From NCBI GenBank assembly GCA_031258965.1, contig JAIRMC010000115.1, positions 1-53,281 on the forward strand: a stretch of 53,281 nucleotides of DNA. The letters are read 5' to 3'. Positions within the stretch are counted from its first letter, which is position 1. Each line of letters starts with the position of its first letter. Made by a program: the position numbers and the translations under genes. Source of the stretch: Azoarcus sp. (GTDB taxonomy: Bacteria; Pseudomonadota; Gammaproteobacteria; Burkholderiales; Rhodocyclaceae). The notes under the pieces are model-generated. The model was given only the letters and a program-made list of their open reading frames with translations, searched no databases and was not told where the DNA came from. Shown here piece by piece: positions 17,918 through 28,438 of the stretch.

Positions 17918-19561
17918 TTACATCCCCTGGTAAATCGGCCCTTCGCCACCTTGCGGCGTCACCCAATCGATGTTCTGCTTCGGATCCTTGATGTCACAGG
18001 TCTTGCAATGCAGGCAATTCTGGCTGTTGATCTGCAAGCGCGGCTTGCCCTCTTCGCCGTCACGCACGATTTCGTACACCCCGGCCGGGCAATACCGTTG
18101 CTCGGGCGAGTCGTAAACTTCGAGATTGATGGCGATGGCCACTTCGGGGTCTTTCAGCCGCAGGTGACAGGGCTGATCTTCCTCGTGGTTGGTGTTGGAG
18201 AGGAAAACCGATGACAAGCGATCAAACGTGAGCGTCCCATCGGGCTTGGGGTAGTCGATCGGCGTGCATTCCGCCGCCGGTCTGAGCTTGTCGTGGTCGC
18301 TGTGGTTGTGCAGCGTCCATGGCCCCTTGCCGAAAAAGAGCTTTTGATCCGCGCCGAACAGGGTGGAGCCGAGCCAAAAGGATTTCTTCATCAGCGGCTT
18401 GAAGTTGCGCGTCTTGTAAAGCTCGGTGTAGAGCCAGGATTCGCGGAAGGCAACCGGGAACGCGGTGAGCGCGTCGCGCTGGCGGCCAGCGACAATGGCA
18501 TCGAACGCGGCCTCCGCCGCCAGTGCGCCGGACTTGATGGCGGTGTGGTTGCCCTTGATTCGCGCGGCATTGAGGAAACCGGCATCGTCACCAATCAGGG
18601 CGCCGCCAGGGAATACCAGGCGGGGCAGGCTCTGGATATTGCCGGTGGCAATCGCGCGCGCGCCATAGGCCAAGCGCTTGCCGCCTTCAAGGAATTTACG
18701 AATTTCGGGGTGGGTTTTGTGCCGTTGCATTTCCTCGAATGGCGAGAGGAAAGGATTGGTGTAATTGAGGCCCACCACGAAACCGATTTCGATAAGGTTT
18801 TCTTCGAGGTGGTAGAGAAAGGCGCCGCCATAGACATCGCTAGCGAGCGGCCAACCCGCCGTGTGCACCACCAGTCCGGGCCGGTGATTGGCAACCGGCA
18901 CTTCCCACAGTTCCTTGATGCCGATGCCGTAAGTCTGCGGGTCGATGCCTTCACGCAGATTGTACTTGGCTTCGAGGCGCTTGCCCAAATGACCGCGACA
19001 GCCTTCGGCGAAGAGCGTGTACTTTGCGATCAGTTCCATGCCCGGCTGGTAATTGGCGCCCTGCGTCCCGTCGCGGCCCACGCCCATGTCTCCGGTGACG
19101 ACACCCCTGACCGCGCCGCTTTCGTCATACAATACATCCGCGCCCGCAAAGCCCGGATAGACTTCCACGCCCGACGCCTCGGCCTGTTCGCCAAGCCATT
19201 TGGTGACGTTGCCCATGCGCACGATATAGTTGCCGTGATTGTCGAAACAGTCCGGCAAAACGGCATTGGGAAAGACGTAAGCCTTTGTTTCCGTAAAATA
19301 CATAACGCGATCTTCAGTCGCCGGCGTGATGAGCGGCGCACCGCGGTCTTTCCAGTCCGGGAAAAGCTCCGCAATGGATTTGGGGTCGACCACCGCACCC
19401 GACAATGTATGCGCGCCAATTTCCGCGCCTTTCTCGATCAGGCATACCGAAATTTCGTGATCGTGCTCGGCGGCAAGTTGTTTGAGCCTGATTGCCGCAG
19501 CCAGCCCCGCCGGACCGCCGCCCACGATCAGGACATCGAATTCCATTGATTCGCGTTCCAT
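17918..19561 (-). CDS. Electron transfer flavoprotein-ubiquinone oxidoreductase
   Basis: Passes electrons from reduced ETF (fed by acyl-CoA and other dehydrogenases) to ubiquinone at the inner membrane. The 547-aa protein has an N-terminal FAD motif GGGPAGLAAA (14-23), the ubiquinone-binding core, and a C-terminal 4Fe-4S ferredoxin-like domain with Cys491, Cys516, Cys519 and Cys522 (CPAGVYE and CLHCKTCDIKDP). Length and motifs match ETF-QO closely. AAGGAG lies just upstream of the ATG. ETF subunit genes are not adjacent; the electrons join the respiratory chain that includes the bc1 complex encoded at 29-32 kb. Confidence 0.95.
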   Translation of the reverse strand: MERESMEFDVLIVGGGPAGLAAAIRLKQLAAEHDHEISVCLIEKGAEIGAHTLSGAVVDPKSIAELFPDWKDRGAPLITPATEDRVMYFTETKAYVFPNAVLPDCFDNHGNYIVRMGNVTKWLGEQAEASGVEVYPGFAGADVLYDESGAVRGVVTGDMGVGRDGTQGANYQPGMELIAKYTLFAEGCRGHLGKRLEAKYNLREGIDPQTYGIGIKELWEVPVANHRPGLVVHTAGWPLASDVYGGAFLYHLEENLIEIGFVVGLNYTNPFLSPFEEMQRHKTHPEIRKFLEGGKRLAYGARAIATGNIQSLPRLVFPGGALIGDDAGFLNAARIKGNHTAIKSGALAAEAAFDAIVAGRQRDALTAFPVAFRESWLYTELYKTRNFKPLMKKSFWLGSTLFGADQKLFFGKGPWTLHNHSDHDKLRPAAECTPIDYPKPDGTLTFDRLSSVFLSNTNHEEDQPCHLRLKDPEVAIAINLEVYDSPEQRYCPAGVYEIVRDGEEGKPRLQINSQNCLHCKTCDIKDPKQNIDWVTPQGGEGPIYQGM

Positions 19562-19855
19562 CCCTTTCTCCTTTTTGGCTTTGCGCTACCTTCCTGCGGT
19601 ATGCGTCATTGGTGTACGAGCTGCTTCGAGATTTGCCCGGTTACAGCGACTAGTTTAATACGAGAAAACAGGTTTAGCGCCCCTATATAGCGGCAAATCG
19701 GGTCTGTAGCGATAAAAAATCCACCTGCCGAAACAAACGGAAAAACCGGCCTTCGGGGAGATCATCGCAAATGCCATGGCAAAAGCATCCAGCGCGGGGC
19801 CGGGTATAATTTGCGGTCTTCTCACCCGCCGCTCGCGCCTGCCTTCCTGACCAAC
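19562..19855. other. Divergent intergenic region with likely purL promoter
   Basis: No gene is supported. TATAAT at 19805-19810 lies 45 bp before the purL ATG and is the best -10 candidate on the plus strand; the -35 position reads AAAGCA, a poor match. The part near 19640-19720 is relatively AT-rich and probably holds the promoter of the ETF-QO gene. Confidence 0.45.
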
Positions 19856-22800
19856 ATGCACCGGATTCTCGAATTTCGCGGCGTATCCGCCCTCTCCCAT
19901 TCCCGCCTCGCCCGCCTGGGGCGCGATCTCGCCCTGGAACTGCCCGGACTCCGGCGCATCACGGCGGAGTATTGGTATTTCATCGAAGTCCGGGAAGCCC
20001 TTTCCGCGGAAGAAGAAGCGCGACTCGGCGAATTGCTCGACAGCAGTGCGCCGGGAGACGATCTCCCCGCCGGAACACTGCGGCTGGTAACGCCACGGCC
20101 CGGCACTCTTTCGCCTTGGTCGTCGAAAGCCACCGACATCGCCCGGCAATGCGGTTTCGACAAAGTAGTGCGCATCGAACGCGGGATCGCGTATTTCATC
20201 GAAAGCGGCGACGGCCTGCCCTCCGCGCCCGCCGCCCTGCACGACCGCATGACGGAAGCCGTGCTGGCCAACTTCGACGAGGCCGGGGCGCTGTTCCAAC
20301 ATTACGCGCCGCGTCCGCTGGCGACGGTGGATGTCCTCGGCGGCGGGGACGCGGCGCTGGAGGCGGCCAACGCCGGTCTGGGGCTGGCGCTTTCCCGGGA
20401 CGAAATCGATTACCTCGCCGACAGCTTCACCCGCATGGGCCGCAACCCGACCGATGTCGAACTGATGATGTTCGCGCAGGCCAACTCCGAGCATTGCCGC
20501 CACAAGATTTTTAACGCCGACTGGGTGATCGACGGCTGCCCGATGGACAAATCGCTCTTCGCCATGATCCGCGATACCCACCGCGCCCACCCGGAGGGCA
20601 CCGTCGTAGCTTACACCGACAATGCCTCTGTAATCGCGGGCGGCGAGACCGAACGTTTTTACCCGGATGCCGACGACGGCGTATTCCGCTTTCATCCGGA
20701 GTCGACCCATATCCTCGCCAAAGTCGAAACCCACAACCACCCGACCGCGATTTCGCCCTTCTCCGGCGCGGCGACCGGCGCGGGAGGCGAAATCCGCGAC
20801 GAGGGCGCCACCGGGCGCGGCGCGCGACCCAAGGCGGGACTGGCGGGATTCTCCGTCTCCAACCTCGCCCTTCCGGACTTTCCCCTACCCTGGGAAAAAC
20901 CCTATGGCAAGCCGGAGCGCATTGCCTCGGCGCTCGACATCATGATCGAAGGCCCGCTGGGCGCGGCGGCCTTCAACAACGAATTTGGCCGCCCGAACCT
21001 TGCCGGATACTTCCGCGCCTTCGAGCAGAATGTTGCGGGCGAAGCGCGCGGCTACCACAAACCCATCATGATCGCGGGCGGTATCGGCAACATCCAGACG
21101 CGGCAGGCGGAAAAGCCCGGATTTCCGCCGGGTACCCTCATGATCCAGCTTGGCGGCCCCGGCATGCTGATCGGCCTGGGCGGCGGCGCGGCCTCCAGCA
21201 TGACAACCGGCGCGAACGCCGCCGATCTCGATTTCGCCTCCGTTCAGCGTGGCAACCCCGAAATCCAGCGCCGCTGCCAGGAAGTCATCGACGCTTGCTG
21301 GCAGCGCGGCGAAGCCAACCCCATCATCGCCATCCACGATGTCGGCGCGGGCGGGCTATCCAACGCCATGCCTGAACTGGCCGACCATGCTGGGTTGGGC
21401 GCGCATTTCGCGCTGCGCGAAATAAAAACCGAAGAACCCGGCATGAGTCCGCTCGAAATCTGGAGCAACGAAGCGCAGGAGCGTTACGTCCTGGCCGTCG
21501 CACCCGCCGATCTCGACATCTTCGCCGCCCTCTGCGCGCGCGAACGCTGCCCGTTCGCCGTACTTGGCACGGCAAGCGGCGATGGACGGCTGATCGTGAG
21601 CGACCGCCATTTCGGCAATACCCCGGTCGACATGGACATGAAAGTCCTGCTCGGCAAACCGCCGAAAATGATGCGCCAGGTTTCGCGCCGCGCCGTCCAC
21701 ATGCCGCCCTTTGATGTCGCCGGACTCGACCTGGCCGAAGCCGCCCTGCGGATACTGCGCAACCCCGCCGTAGCCAGCAAACGCTTCCTCATCACCATTG
21801 GTGATCGCAGCGTGGGCGGCCTCACCGCGCGCGATCAACTGGTCGGCCCCTGGCAAATGCCGGTCGCCGACGCGGCGGTCACGGCAATGAGCTTTACCGG
21901 CTACCGGGGCGAAGCCTTCGCCATGGGCGAACGCACACCGCTTGCCTGCCTGGATGCCCCCGCCTCCGGACGAATGGCCGTTGCCGAAGCCATCACCAAC
22001 TTGGCCGCCGCCGACATCGACACACTCGGCAAGGTCAAGCTCTCGGCCAACTGGATGGCGGCGACCGGCGTTCGCGGCGAAGACGCCCGCCTCTACGACA
22101 CCGTGCGGGCCGTCTCGGAATTTTGCATCGCAGCGGGCCTCGCCATCCCCGTGGGCAAGGATTCCCTCTCCATGCGCACCGCCTGGCAGGAAGATGGCGA
22201 AACGCGCCAAATCGTCTCGCCCCTGTCGCTCATTGTCACCGCCTTCGCTCCGGTCGCCGACATCCGCCACACCCTCACACCGCAATTGCAGTTTCCTGAA
22301 GGCGAGCAGACCGAACTCCTCCTCATCGACCTCGGGCGCGGCGCACACCGCCTCGGCGGCTCCGTGCTGGCACAGGTCTACAACACCCTCGGCGACCGCG
22401 CCCCCGATCTCGCGCCGCAAGATCTCGCCGCCTTCTTCGACGCCATCCAGCGTCTGCGCCGCGACGAACTCATCCTCGCCTACCACGACCGCAGCGACGG
22501 CGGCCTCTTTGCCACGATCTGCGAAATGGCCTTCGCCAGCCATTGTGGCCTCTCGCTGGTGCTCGATACCGTGTGTTTCGACGCCGCGATGAATGACGCC
22601 GACGGCCTCGAAAAAACCCCGGAACTCCTCAAGGGCCGCTTCGACGACCGCCTCGCGGGCGCGCTCTTTGCCGAAGAGGTCGGCGCCGTCATCCAGATTC
22701 GCCGCCGCGACCGCGCCGCCGTCGGCGCCATCCTGAACACCGCCGGACTGGATTACCACTTCATCGGCGAACCCAACGACCGGGATGAAATCCGCTTTCA

Positions 22801-23788
22801 CCGCAATGCCCGCCTCATCCTCGCCGCTGCGCGCGTCGACTGGCTGCGCACCTGGTCGGAAACCGGCTACCACATCGCCCGCCTGCGCGACGATGCGGAA
22901 TGTGTCGAAGAAGAATTCGCCGCCCTCGCCGACGACGCCGACCCCGGCCTCTCCCTGCACCTAGGCTTTGACCCGCGCCAAGACGTGGCCGCTCCCTTCA
23001 TCGCCCGTGGCGCGCGCCCGAAAATCGCCATACTGCGTGAACAGGGCGTGAACTCTCAGAACGAGATGGCCGCCGCCTTCACCCGCGCCGGATTCGATGC
23101 CGTCGACGTCCACATGAGCGATCTGCAAACCGCGTGCCGCCAGCTCGACGGCTTCCATGGGCTGGCCGCCTGTGGCGGCTTTTCCTACGGCGATGTGCTC
23201 GGCGCGGGGCAAGGGTGGGCAAAATCCATCCTCTTCAACCCGGCGTTGCGCGCCCAATTTGAAACCTTCTTTGCCCGAAACGACACCTTCGCGCTCGGCG
23301 TCTGCAACGGCTGCCAGATGATGGCCGCCCTCGCCGCCATCATCCCCGGCGCGGAAAACTGGCCGCGCTTTCGTCCCAACCGCAGCGAACAGTTTGAAGC
23401 GCGCTTCGTCATGACGGAAGTCCTGGAAAGCCCTTCCATCCTCTTCGCCGACATGACGGGCAGCCGCCTGCCCATCGTCGTCAGCCATGGCGAAGGCAGG
23501 GCGGACTTCCGCGACGAAGCCGCACGACACGCGGCGCTCGTTTCGCTACGCTACATCGACAACCACGGCGCGCCCGCTGCCCGCTATCCCGCCAACCCCA
23601 ACGGCTCCCCCGGCGGCGCAACCGCCTTCACCACCCTCGACGGGCGCTTCACCATCATGATGCCGCACCCCGAGCGCACGGCGCGCAGCCTGCAAATGTC
23701 CTGGGCGCCCCAATGGCTGATCGAGAGCAGCCCGGATGAATCCCCCTGGCTGCGGATGTTCCGGAACGCGCGGCGCTGGTTGGGATAA
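19856..23788 (+). CDS. purL: Phosphoribosylformylglycinamidine synthase (large, single-chain)
   Basis: Fourth step of purine synthesis: FGAR + ATP + glutamine to FGAM. At 1310 aa it is the fused proteobacterial form. The order is an N-terminal PurS-like domain (1-150), a linker with [20 protein letters not shown], two AIRS-like ATP-binding halves ([30 protein letters not shown]) and a C-terminal class I glutamine amidotransferase. The amidotransferase shows [17 protein letters not shown], the nucleophile in GVCNGCQMM, and the His/Glu dyad in MPHPER. ATG 19856 gives MHRILEFRG, the usual start. Confidence 0.97.
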   Translation: MHRILEFRGVSALSHSRLARLGRDLALELPGLRRITAEYWYFIEVREALSAEEEARLGELLDSSAPGDDLPAGTLRLVTPRPGTLSPWSSKATDIARQCGFDKVVRIERGIAYFIESGDGLPSAPAALHDRMTEAVLANFDEAGALFQHYAPRPLATVDVLGGGDAALEAANAGLGLALSRDEIDYLADSFTRMGRNPTDVELMMFAQANSEHCRHKIFNADWVIDGCPMDKSLFAMIRDTHRAHPEGTVVAYTDNASVIAGGETERFYPDADDGVFRFHPESTHILAKVETHNHPTAISPFSGAATGAGGEIRDEGATGRGARPKAGLAGFSVSNLALPDFPLPWEKPYGKPERIASALDIMIEGPLGAAAFNNEFGRPNLAGYFRAFEQNVAGEARGYHKPIMIAGGIGNIQTRQAEKPGFPPGTLMIQLGGPGMLIGLGGGAASSMTTGANAADLDFASVQRGNPEIQRRCQEVIDACWQRGEANPIIAIHDVGAGGLSNAMPELADHAGLGAHFALREIKTEEPGMSPLEIWSNEAQERYVLAVAPADLDIFAALCARERCPFAVLGTASGDGRLIVSDRHFGNTPVDMDMKVLLGKPPKMMRQVSRRAVHMPPFDVAGLDLAEAALRILRNPAVASKRFLITIGDRSVGGLTARDQLVGPWQMPVADAAVTAMSFTGYRGEAFAMGERTPLACLDAPASGRMAVAEAITNLAAADIDTLGKVKLSANWMAATGVRGEDARLYDTVRAVSEFCIAAGLAIPVGKDSLSMRTAWQEDGETRQIVSPLSLIVTAFAPVADIRHTLTPQLQFPEGEQTELLLIDLGRGAHRLGGSVLAQVYNTLGDRAPDLAPQDLAAFFDAIQRLRRDELILAYHDRSDGGLFATICEMAFASHCGLSLVLDTVCFDAAMNDADGLEKTPELLKGRFDDRLAGALFAEEVGAVIQIRRRDRAAVGAILNTAGLDYHFIGEPNDRDEIRFHRNARLILAAARVDWLRTWSETGYHIARLRDDAECVEEEFAALADDADPGLSLHLGFDPRQDVAAPFIARGARPKIAILREQGVNSQNEMAAAFTRAGFDAVDVHMSDLQTACRQLDGFHGLAACGGFSYGDVLGAGQGWAKSILFNPALRAQFETFFARNDTFALGVCNGCQMMAALAAIIPGAENWPRFRPNRSEQFEARFVMTEVLESPSILFADMTGSRLPIVVSHGEGRADFRDEAARHAALVSLRYIDNHGAPAARYPANPNGSPGGATAFTTLDGRFTIMMPHPERTARSLQMSWAPQWLIESSPDESPWLRMFRNARRWLG

Positions 23789-23841
23789 AACAAATCCTGC
23801 ATGGGACGCAGCAACGGCAGGGAGACGGCGCATCGAACGAT

Positions 23842-24795
23842 TCAGAGCAGCACGTCCTTTGAAATCCCTCGCCGTTTGAGCATCTTGCGCAGTTGTCCCA
23901 GTGCCTCCATCTGAATCTGGCGCACCCGTTCGCGGGTGATGCTGAAGTGGTTGGCGAGTTCTTCGAGCGTGAGCACTTTGCTGTCGTCGATGCCGTAGCG
24001 GTGGCGGATGATGAAACGCTGTTTGTCGTTCAGGGTATCAATCCAGCGGCGCAGCAGGATTTCGACTTCGGTATTCTGGATGATCGAGTCGGGCGGGTCG
24101 ATGTTGTCGTCGGCGAGCGCTTCACCCACCGAGAGAGACGGGTCGATGTCGAGCGGCGCGTCGAGCGAGACGGCGCGCTCGCTGAGCGCGAGAATAGTGC
24201 GCACGCTATCGACGGGCTTGTCGAGGTGGGAGGCGATCTCGCGGATCGACGTCGCGCTCTGGGCGCTGGCTTCGATCTTGCGCTGGGCGCGCATGATCTG
24301 GTTGAGTTCCTTGGAGACATGCACCGGCAAGCGGATCGTGCGCGACTGGTTCATGATCGCGCGCTCGATGTTCTGCCGTATCCACCAAGTCGCATAGGTG
24401 GAAAAACGAAAACCGCGTTCCGGCTCGAATTTTTCCAGGGCATGGATGAGTCCGAGATTGCCTTCTTCGACCAGGTCGAGCAGCGGGATGTCGCGGTTGA
24501 GGTAATGTTTGGCGATGCTGACCACGAGCCGCAAGTTGCGTTCGATCATGGTCTGGCGCGCCGCGAAATCACCCGCGCGCATCCGGCGGGCAAGCGCGGC
24601 TTCTTCCGCCGCGTTCAGCAATGGATTGGCGCCGATTTCGCTCAGATAGCGTCGGGTGGTGTCGCTGAGAATGTCCCCTTCGCCCGCTACCCGGCCTCCC
24701 GAGGAGAACACTTCCACCTCGGGGGGAAGATCCAGTTCCTGGTTTTTAAAGTCATCGGCGCTGTCAACGCTGTCAGGGCCGGCAGGATCTTCCAT
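23842..24795 (-). CDS. rpoS: RNA polymerase sigma factor RpoS
   Basis: Master sigma factor of stationary phase and general stress. The 317-aa protein has region 1.2 ([15 protein letters not shown]), region 2 ([54 protein letters not shown]), region 3 and region 4 with the helix-turn-helix [21 protein letters not shown]. The short region 1.1 and the downstream position after nlpD identify RpoS rather than RpoD or RpoH. Nine bases separate it from nlpD; in E. coli the main rpoS promoter lies inside nlpD, and that may hold here. Confidence 0.96.
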   Translation of the reverse strand: MEDPAGPDSVDSADDFKNQELDLPPEVEVFSSGGRVAGEGDILSDTTRRYLSEIGANPLLNAAEEAALARRMRAGDFAARQTMIERNLRLVVSIAKHYLNRDIPLLDLVEEGNLGLIHALEKFEPERGFRFSTYATWWIRQNIERAIMNQSRTIRLPVHVSKELNQIMRAQRKIEASAQSATSIREIASHLDKPVDSVRTILALSERAVSLDAPLDIDPSLSVGEALADDNIDPPDSIIQNTEVEILLRRWIDTLNDKQRFIIRHRYGIDDSKVLTLEELANHFSITRERVRQIQMEALGQLRKMLKRRGISKDVLL

Positions 24796-24804
24796 GGCAT
24801 TCCG

Positions 24805-25809
24805 TCAGAGTGGAGGGAGATATTTCAGGGGATCGACCGGCTGCCCTTGCCTGCGCAACTCGAAGTGCAACTTTGGCCGATCGGCGTCGGTGCTGCCAAG
24901 CTCGGCGATTTTCTGCCCCTGCTTGACCGTATCTGTTTCCTTCACCAGTATGGCGCGATTGTGAGCATACGCTGTTAAATAATTGTCATCGTGCTTAATG
25001 ATGATCATCATACCCATCCCGCGCACGGCGCTGCCTGCGTAGATAACCTTGCCGCCTGCGGAGGCCACGATGGGCGCGCCTGGCGTACCGGCAATGTCGA
25101 CACCCCGGTTGCGCAGTTTGGCGCCGCCTTCCACGGAATCGTTGAAGGTGCCGATAATTTCACCCTTGACCGGCCATATCCAGTTGCTGGCGGGCTGCAC
25201 GCCCGGTGTCGGCGTGGCGGTCGGCGTCTGCGTGGCGGTCGGCGTCTGCGTGGCAGTTGGTGTCTGCGTGGCGCCCGCCGCCGGGGTTTCGGGCAAGGCC
25301 GCGTCACCCGCGCGCAGGCGTGCCCAGGCTTCGTCCGAATACGCTTCCCTGCCGCCACGCGGCTCGCGTTTGATGGTGGGAAGCACCGTCGCAACGGGGG
25401 GCGCACTATACGCCGGAAGCGTCGTTCCGGCCACCGTGTCTGGCGGCGTTGACGTGATCGGAACCGTTTCGGCGCGCGAAAGGGTGGGCTGGCCTGGCGA
25501 GACTCTCACAATCTGGCCGACTTCGAGTTGTTCCGGGTGGGCGAGCTTGTTCCAAGCGATGAGGTCGCGCACGGGAACGCCGTACTGGCGTGAGATCGCA
25601 TACAGCGTTTCACCTTGGCGCACGATGTGCTCGCCTGAGGCGGCGGGACGCGCCGCGGCCTGCGCCGCAGGCGCTCTTGCGCCCGCCGGTGCGTTTGCCC
25701 GGGCGTCGCGCACTGGCACGTTTCCCGTGTGGGTACATCCCGCGATCAGCGCGAAAAATCCGGCAAACCCCGCCGGAGCGAGGCGCTTGGTGAATGTTTC
25801 TTTAGTCAT
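24805..25809 (-). CDS. nlpD: LysM/M23 lipoprotein NlpD, amidase activator
   Basis: Outer-membrane lipoprotein that activates the AmiC amidase during cell separation. The 334-aa protein has a lipobox LIAGC (Cys25), a LysM peptidoglycan-binding domain (about 60-103, HIVRQGETLYAISRQYGV), a Thr/Pro/Gln repeat linker and a C-terminal M23 domain (about 215-330) with GVDIAGTPGAPIVA and LHFELRRQGQPVDPL. The first metal-binding His of active M23 peptidases is absent (NRGVDIAG), so it is a degenerate activator, as in NlpD. ATG 25809 overlaps the pcm stop by 4 nt. Very long upstream frame is pcm antisense-frame shadow. Confidence 0.94.
   Translation of the reverse strand: MTKETFTKRLAPAGFAGFFALIAGCTHTGNVPVRDARANAPAGARAPAAQAAARPAASGEHIVRQGETLYAISRQYGVPVRDLIAWNKLAHPEQLEVGQIVRVSPGQPTLSRAETVPITSTPPDTVAGTTLPAYSAPPVATVLPTIKREPRGGREAYSDEAWARLRAGDAALPETPAAGATQTPTATQTPTATQTPTATPTPGVQPASNWIWPVKGEIIGTFNDSVEGGAKLRNRGVDIAGTPGAPIVASAGGKVIYAGSAVRGMGMMIIIKHDDNYLTAYAHNRAILVKETDTVKQGQKIAELGSTDADRPKLHFELRRQGQPVDPLKYLPPL
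25201..25272 (-). repeat. 18-bp tandem repeat inside nlpD
   Basis: Four consecutive 18-bp units; those at 25219-25236 and 25237-25254 are identical, and the units at 25201-25218 and 25255-25272 are diverged. They encode repeated TATQTP hexapeptides in the linker between LysM and M23. Unit length is a multiple of three, so gain or loss of copies would keep frame and change linker length. Confidence 0.85.
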
Positions 25810-26459
25810 TCCGTCCCCGTCAATAAAGGCACGAAACGCACATCGTCGTGCCAGCTTTCCTTGAAAATGTTTCCTTGTCGTTCGATCAGCAGCAGGCGCT
25901 GGTTGGCGTCTCCGACCGGAATCAGCAATTTGCCTGTTGGCGTGAGCTGGGTTTTCAGCGCCGGCGGCACCGACAGCCCTCCCGCCGCCACGATAATGGT
26001 ATCGAAAGGCGCGGCTTCCGGCAGCCCATTTGTACCATCGGCGCATTTCAACCTCAAGTTGGGCAAACGCAAGGGGCGCAGGTTTTCGCGCGCCCGGTCG
26101 AGCAGCATCCGCAAACGCTCGACCGCGTAAACCTCGCTCGCTATCCGTGATAGTACGGCAGCCTGATAGCCACAGCCAGCGCCAATTTCCAGTGTGCGCC
26201 CCAATTCGCGGCCTTCGCACAGGATTTCGATCATGCGCGCGACGATGAAAGGTTGTGAAATCGTCTGTTGCCAGCCGATTGGCAGCGCGGTGTCGTCGTA
26301 GGCGCCGTAGGCCAGCATTTTTTCGACGAAACCGTGGCGCGGGATGGATGCCATGGCGGCAAGCACTTTTTCGTCGCGGATTTTGTTCCGGTGCTTCAGG
26401 CGGTCGATCATCTTTGCCCTGGCGCGGGCATAGTCGGTATCGGGAATGCGCGATGTCAT
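25806..26459 (-). CDS. pcm: Protein-L-isoaspartate O-methyltransferase
   Basis: Repairs isoaspartyl damage in ageing proteins using SAM. The 217-aa protein shows the class I methyltransferase motif TLEIGAGCGYQAAVLS, preceded by the family hallmark GWQQTISQPFIVARMIE and RHGFVEKMLAYGAYDDTALPIG (substrate-binding part, split here). Late motif: FDTIIVAAGGLSVPPAL. The ATG at 26459 lies 10 bp after the surE stop; upstream frame overlaps surE. Order surE-pcm-nlpD-rpoS is conserved in gamma- and betaproteobacteria and links repair to stationary phase. Confidence 0.95.
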   Translation of the reverse strand: MTSRIPDTDYARARAKMIDRLKHRNKIRDEKVLAAMASIPRHGFVEKMLAYGAYDDTALPIGWQQTISQPFIVARMIEILCEGRELGRTLEIGAGCGYQAAVLSRIASEVYAVERLRMLLDRARENLRPLRLPNLRLKCADGTNGLPEAAPFDTIIVAAGGLSVPPALKTQLTPTGKLLIPVGDANQRLLLIERQGNIFKESWHDDVRFVPLLTGTE

Positions 26460-26469
26460 CGGCCCGGAC

Positions 26470-27213
26470 TCATTGCAGCAGCCAATCGGCGACTGCGCCG
26501 GATTGTGCGGTGTGGGTAAGGTCGATGCGCAAGGGCGTGATCGACACCATTCCATTTGTCACGGCATGGAAATCCGTTCCCTCGCCCGCATCGGCGGCAG
26601 ACCCCGCCGCGCCGATCCAGTAAACAGTCTCGTTGCGCGGTGTCGTGTCGCGCACCACCGGCTCGGCCTTGTGGCGGCGGCCCAGGCGGGTCACGCACGG
26701 TGGCCCGAGTCTGTCGTAGGGGATATCCGGCACGTTGACATTGAGCAGCACCGGCTCACGGAATGGCCATTTGACGAAGCGGGCGACGAGATCGCGCGCA
26801 ACCCGTACCGCCGCCGAAAAGTCGCTGGCCTCGCGGCTCACTAGCGATATGGCAAAAGACGGAACGCCCAGCAGATAACCTTCGGTGGCCGCCGCGACCG
26901 TGCCGGAATAAACAGTATCGTCGCCCATGTTCGCGCCGTGGTTGATACCGGAGATCACCATGTCGGGCAATTCGTCGAGCATGCCGGTCACGGCGAGGTG
27001 GACGCAGTCGCTCGGCGTGCCGTTGACGAAATAAAAGCCATTGCCCGCGCGCCGCAAGGTCAGGGGGCGGTCGAGGGTGAGGGAGTTGCTCGCGCCGCTG
27101 CGATCGCGTTCGGGCGCCACGACCGTAACGTCCGCTACTTCCGCCAATGCCTGTGCCAGCATGGCGATTCCTGGGGCGAAATAGCCGTCGTCATTACTGA
27201 CCAGAATGCGCAT
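26470..27213 (-). CDS. surE: 5'/3'-nucleotidase SurE
   Basis: Metal-dependent phosphatase acting on nucleoside 5'- and 3'-monophosphates and short polyphosphates. The 247-aa protein begins [16 protein letters not shown] with the metal-binding Asp8-Asp9, followed by [16 protein letters not shown] and [20 protein letters not shown], all diagnostic. Normal length. First gene of the surE-pcm-nlpD-rpoS operon. Its promoter should lie in 27214-27476. Confidence 0.96.
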   Translation of the reverse strand: MRILVSNDDGYFAPGIAMLAQALAEVADVTVVAPERDRSGASNSLTLDRPLTLRRAGNGFYFVNGTPSDCVHLAVTGMLDELPDMVISGINHGANMGDDTVYSGTVAAATEGYLLGVPSFAISLVSREASDFSAAVRVARDLVARFVKWPFREPVLLNVNVPDIPYDRLGPPCVTRLGRRHKAEPVVRDTTPRNETVYWIGAAGSAADAGEGTDFHAVTNGMVSITPLRIDLTHTAQSGAVADWLLQ

Positions 27214-27476
27214 TTCGGTTCGTTTGTAGGAAGTTTGTTAATACGCGAACGGAAGATGCTAGCACAGCGGCCCACCGGGAAGGCATGCCCCGTCCATGCC
27301 CGCGCCGCGCCGCCAATGCCCGCGAACGGGCGAACGATGCGCACTGCAAGGCGCTTCGCCGCCATGCGTCACGCGCGCGGACACAGGGGCGCCGGGCGGT
27401 TCTGTTGTTTGTACGCATCAGATTCACGGCGTGAGCGCACTCCGTGGAATGGCGCATGGATGCCGGGCCGGATGGA
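27214..27476. other. Intergenic region upstream of surE
   Basis: No gene is supported. The part nearest surE (27220-27260) is AT-richer and likely holds its promoter. The remainder, about 27280-27476, is GC-rich and shows only out-of-frame shadows. Confidence 0.4.
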
Positions 27477-27953
27477 TCATAGGCTCCGGCAAGTTTCGAC
27501 GCCCCCCGGCGCGAGCTGGCAAGCGCATCCCGCCGCGTCTTGCGCCGCGCCGCCTTCCGGGAGCGCACAGGCTTCGGTATCGAAACCGATTTCCTTGAGA
27601 TAAAAGGCCAGCGCCGCGTCCATGGTGTCGACGTGGTTGTCGAACCACGGCGGCAATTCTTCAAGCAGGCGGCGGCCAAGGAAGGCATCGCCCTTTTCGA
27701 TCCGCTGGCGCACTTCACGAATAACTTCCAGCACGCGATCATGTTCGGCGCGATGGCAGGATGGGAAGCTCACCGCTTCCATCCAGCGGTTTTCCTGATC
27801 GAAATGCGCGGCAGTGTGGTCGATGAAGGCATCGAGCCGCGCGAGAAAGTTTTCCGGCGCGACAATGAGCAGTTCATTGCAGAACCCGACGAATTCACGA
27901 TGTGTTTCGTCCATGCGGGCGAGGCCCAATTCGTAGCGTTCGCTCCATTCCAT
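27477..27953 (-). CDS. Bacteriohemerythrin with Cys-rich tail
   Basis: A small O2-binding di-iron protein. Using ATG 27953, the 158-aa protein has all seven expected iron ligands: His18, His50, Glu54, His67, His71, His107 and Asp112, spaced as in single-domain hemerythrins. Such proteins carry or sense O2, or deliver it to oxidases. Unusually, about 40 residues follow the domain with four cysteines (129, 143, 145, 155), including a CAC pair. GGAG nine bases upstream supports this start; an ATG 30 bp upstream is the alternative. It lies near the sspB-sspA-petABC group, but separation of 47 bp leaves co-transcription open. Confidence 0.9.
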   Translation of the reverse strand: MEWSERYELGLARMDETHREFVGFCNELLIVAPENFLARLDAFIDHTAAHFDQENRWMEAVSFPSCHRAEHDRVLEVIREVRQRIEKGDAFLGRRLLEELPPWFDNHVDTMDAALAFYLKEIGFDTEACALPEGGAAQDAAGCACQLAPGGVETCRSL

Positions 27954-28000
27954 GGGGCGGTTCTCCGTGGGGCGATGCCCCATGCGTTCCCTGCGTTCGT

Positions 28001-28396
28001 TTATTTGATGACTTTCAGGTGCGAACCGCGCGGCGGCGGGTCGTCGGGCGGCGGGGGAGTGCTCTCCCCGGCAGCGCCTGGCGCGCGCTGAAGCTGAGGC
28101 TCGAAAGCCATGCCCTGACCATTTTCGCGGGCGTAGATTGCCGCGATATTATCGATGGGTACCACGATGTGGTGCGCCACGCCGTTGAAGCGCGCCTGGA
28201 ATGTCACCTGCGCATTGTTCATCACGAGTTGATGCGTTGCCTCGGGGGCGACGTTGAGCACGATCTGTCCGTCGCGGACGTAGCCGGGGGGCACGCGCGT
28301 ATGTTCATCGACCAGTACCGCCAGATAGGGAGTAAAGCCCTGATCGACGCACCATTCATGGATGGCGCGAATCAGATAAGGTTTTGTGGAAACCAT
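28001..28396 (-). CDS. sspB: ClpXP protease specificity-enhancing factor SspB
   Basis: Adaptor that binds ssrA-tagged proteins and hands them to ClpXP. The 131-aa protein has the SspB fold core (PYLIRAIHEWCVDQGFTPYL, split, then VNVAPEATH-like strands LNVAPEATHQLVM and ARFNGVAHHIVVP), a flexible Pro-rich linker (PPPPDDPPP) and the C-terminal ClpX-binding tail ending SHLKVIK. It follows sspA, as in most proteobacteria. A purine-rich Shine-Dalgarno precedes the ATG. Confidence 0.94.
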   Translation of the reverse strand: MVSTKPYLIRAIHEWCVDQGFTPYLAVLVDEHTRVPPGYVRDGQIVLNVAPEATHQLVMNNAQVTFQARFNGVAHHIVVPIDNIAAIYARENGQGMAFEPQLQRAPGAAGESTPPPPDDPPPRGSHLKVIK

Positions 28397-28438
28397 GTAG
28401 CCCCCTTCTTTCCAGTGCTGTTTTCCAGTGCCGTTCTT

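Noticed and set aside
27194-27742. Basic 182-aa minus-strand frame across surE upstream region
   Set aside because: It overlaps hemerythrin in another frame and has Arg/Ser/Ala composition typical of a shifted frame.
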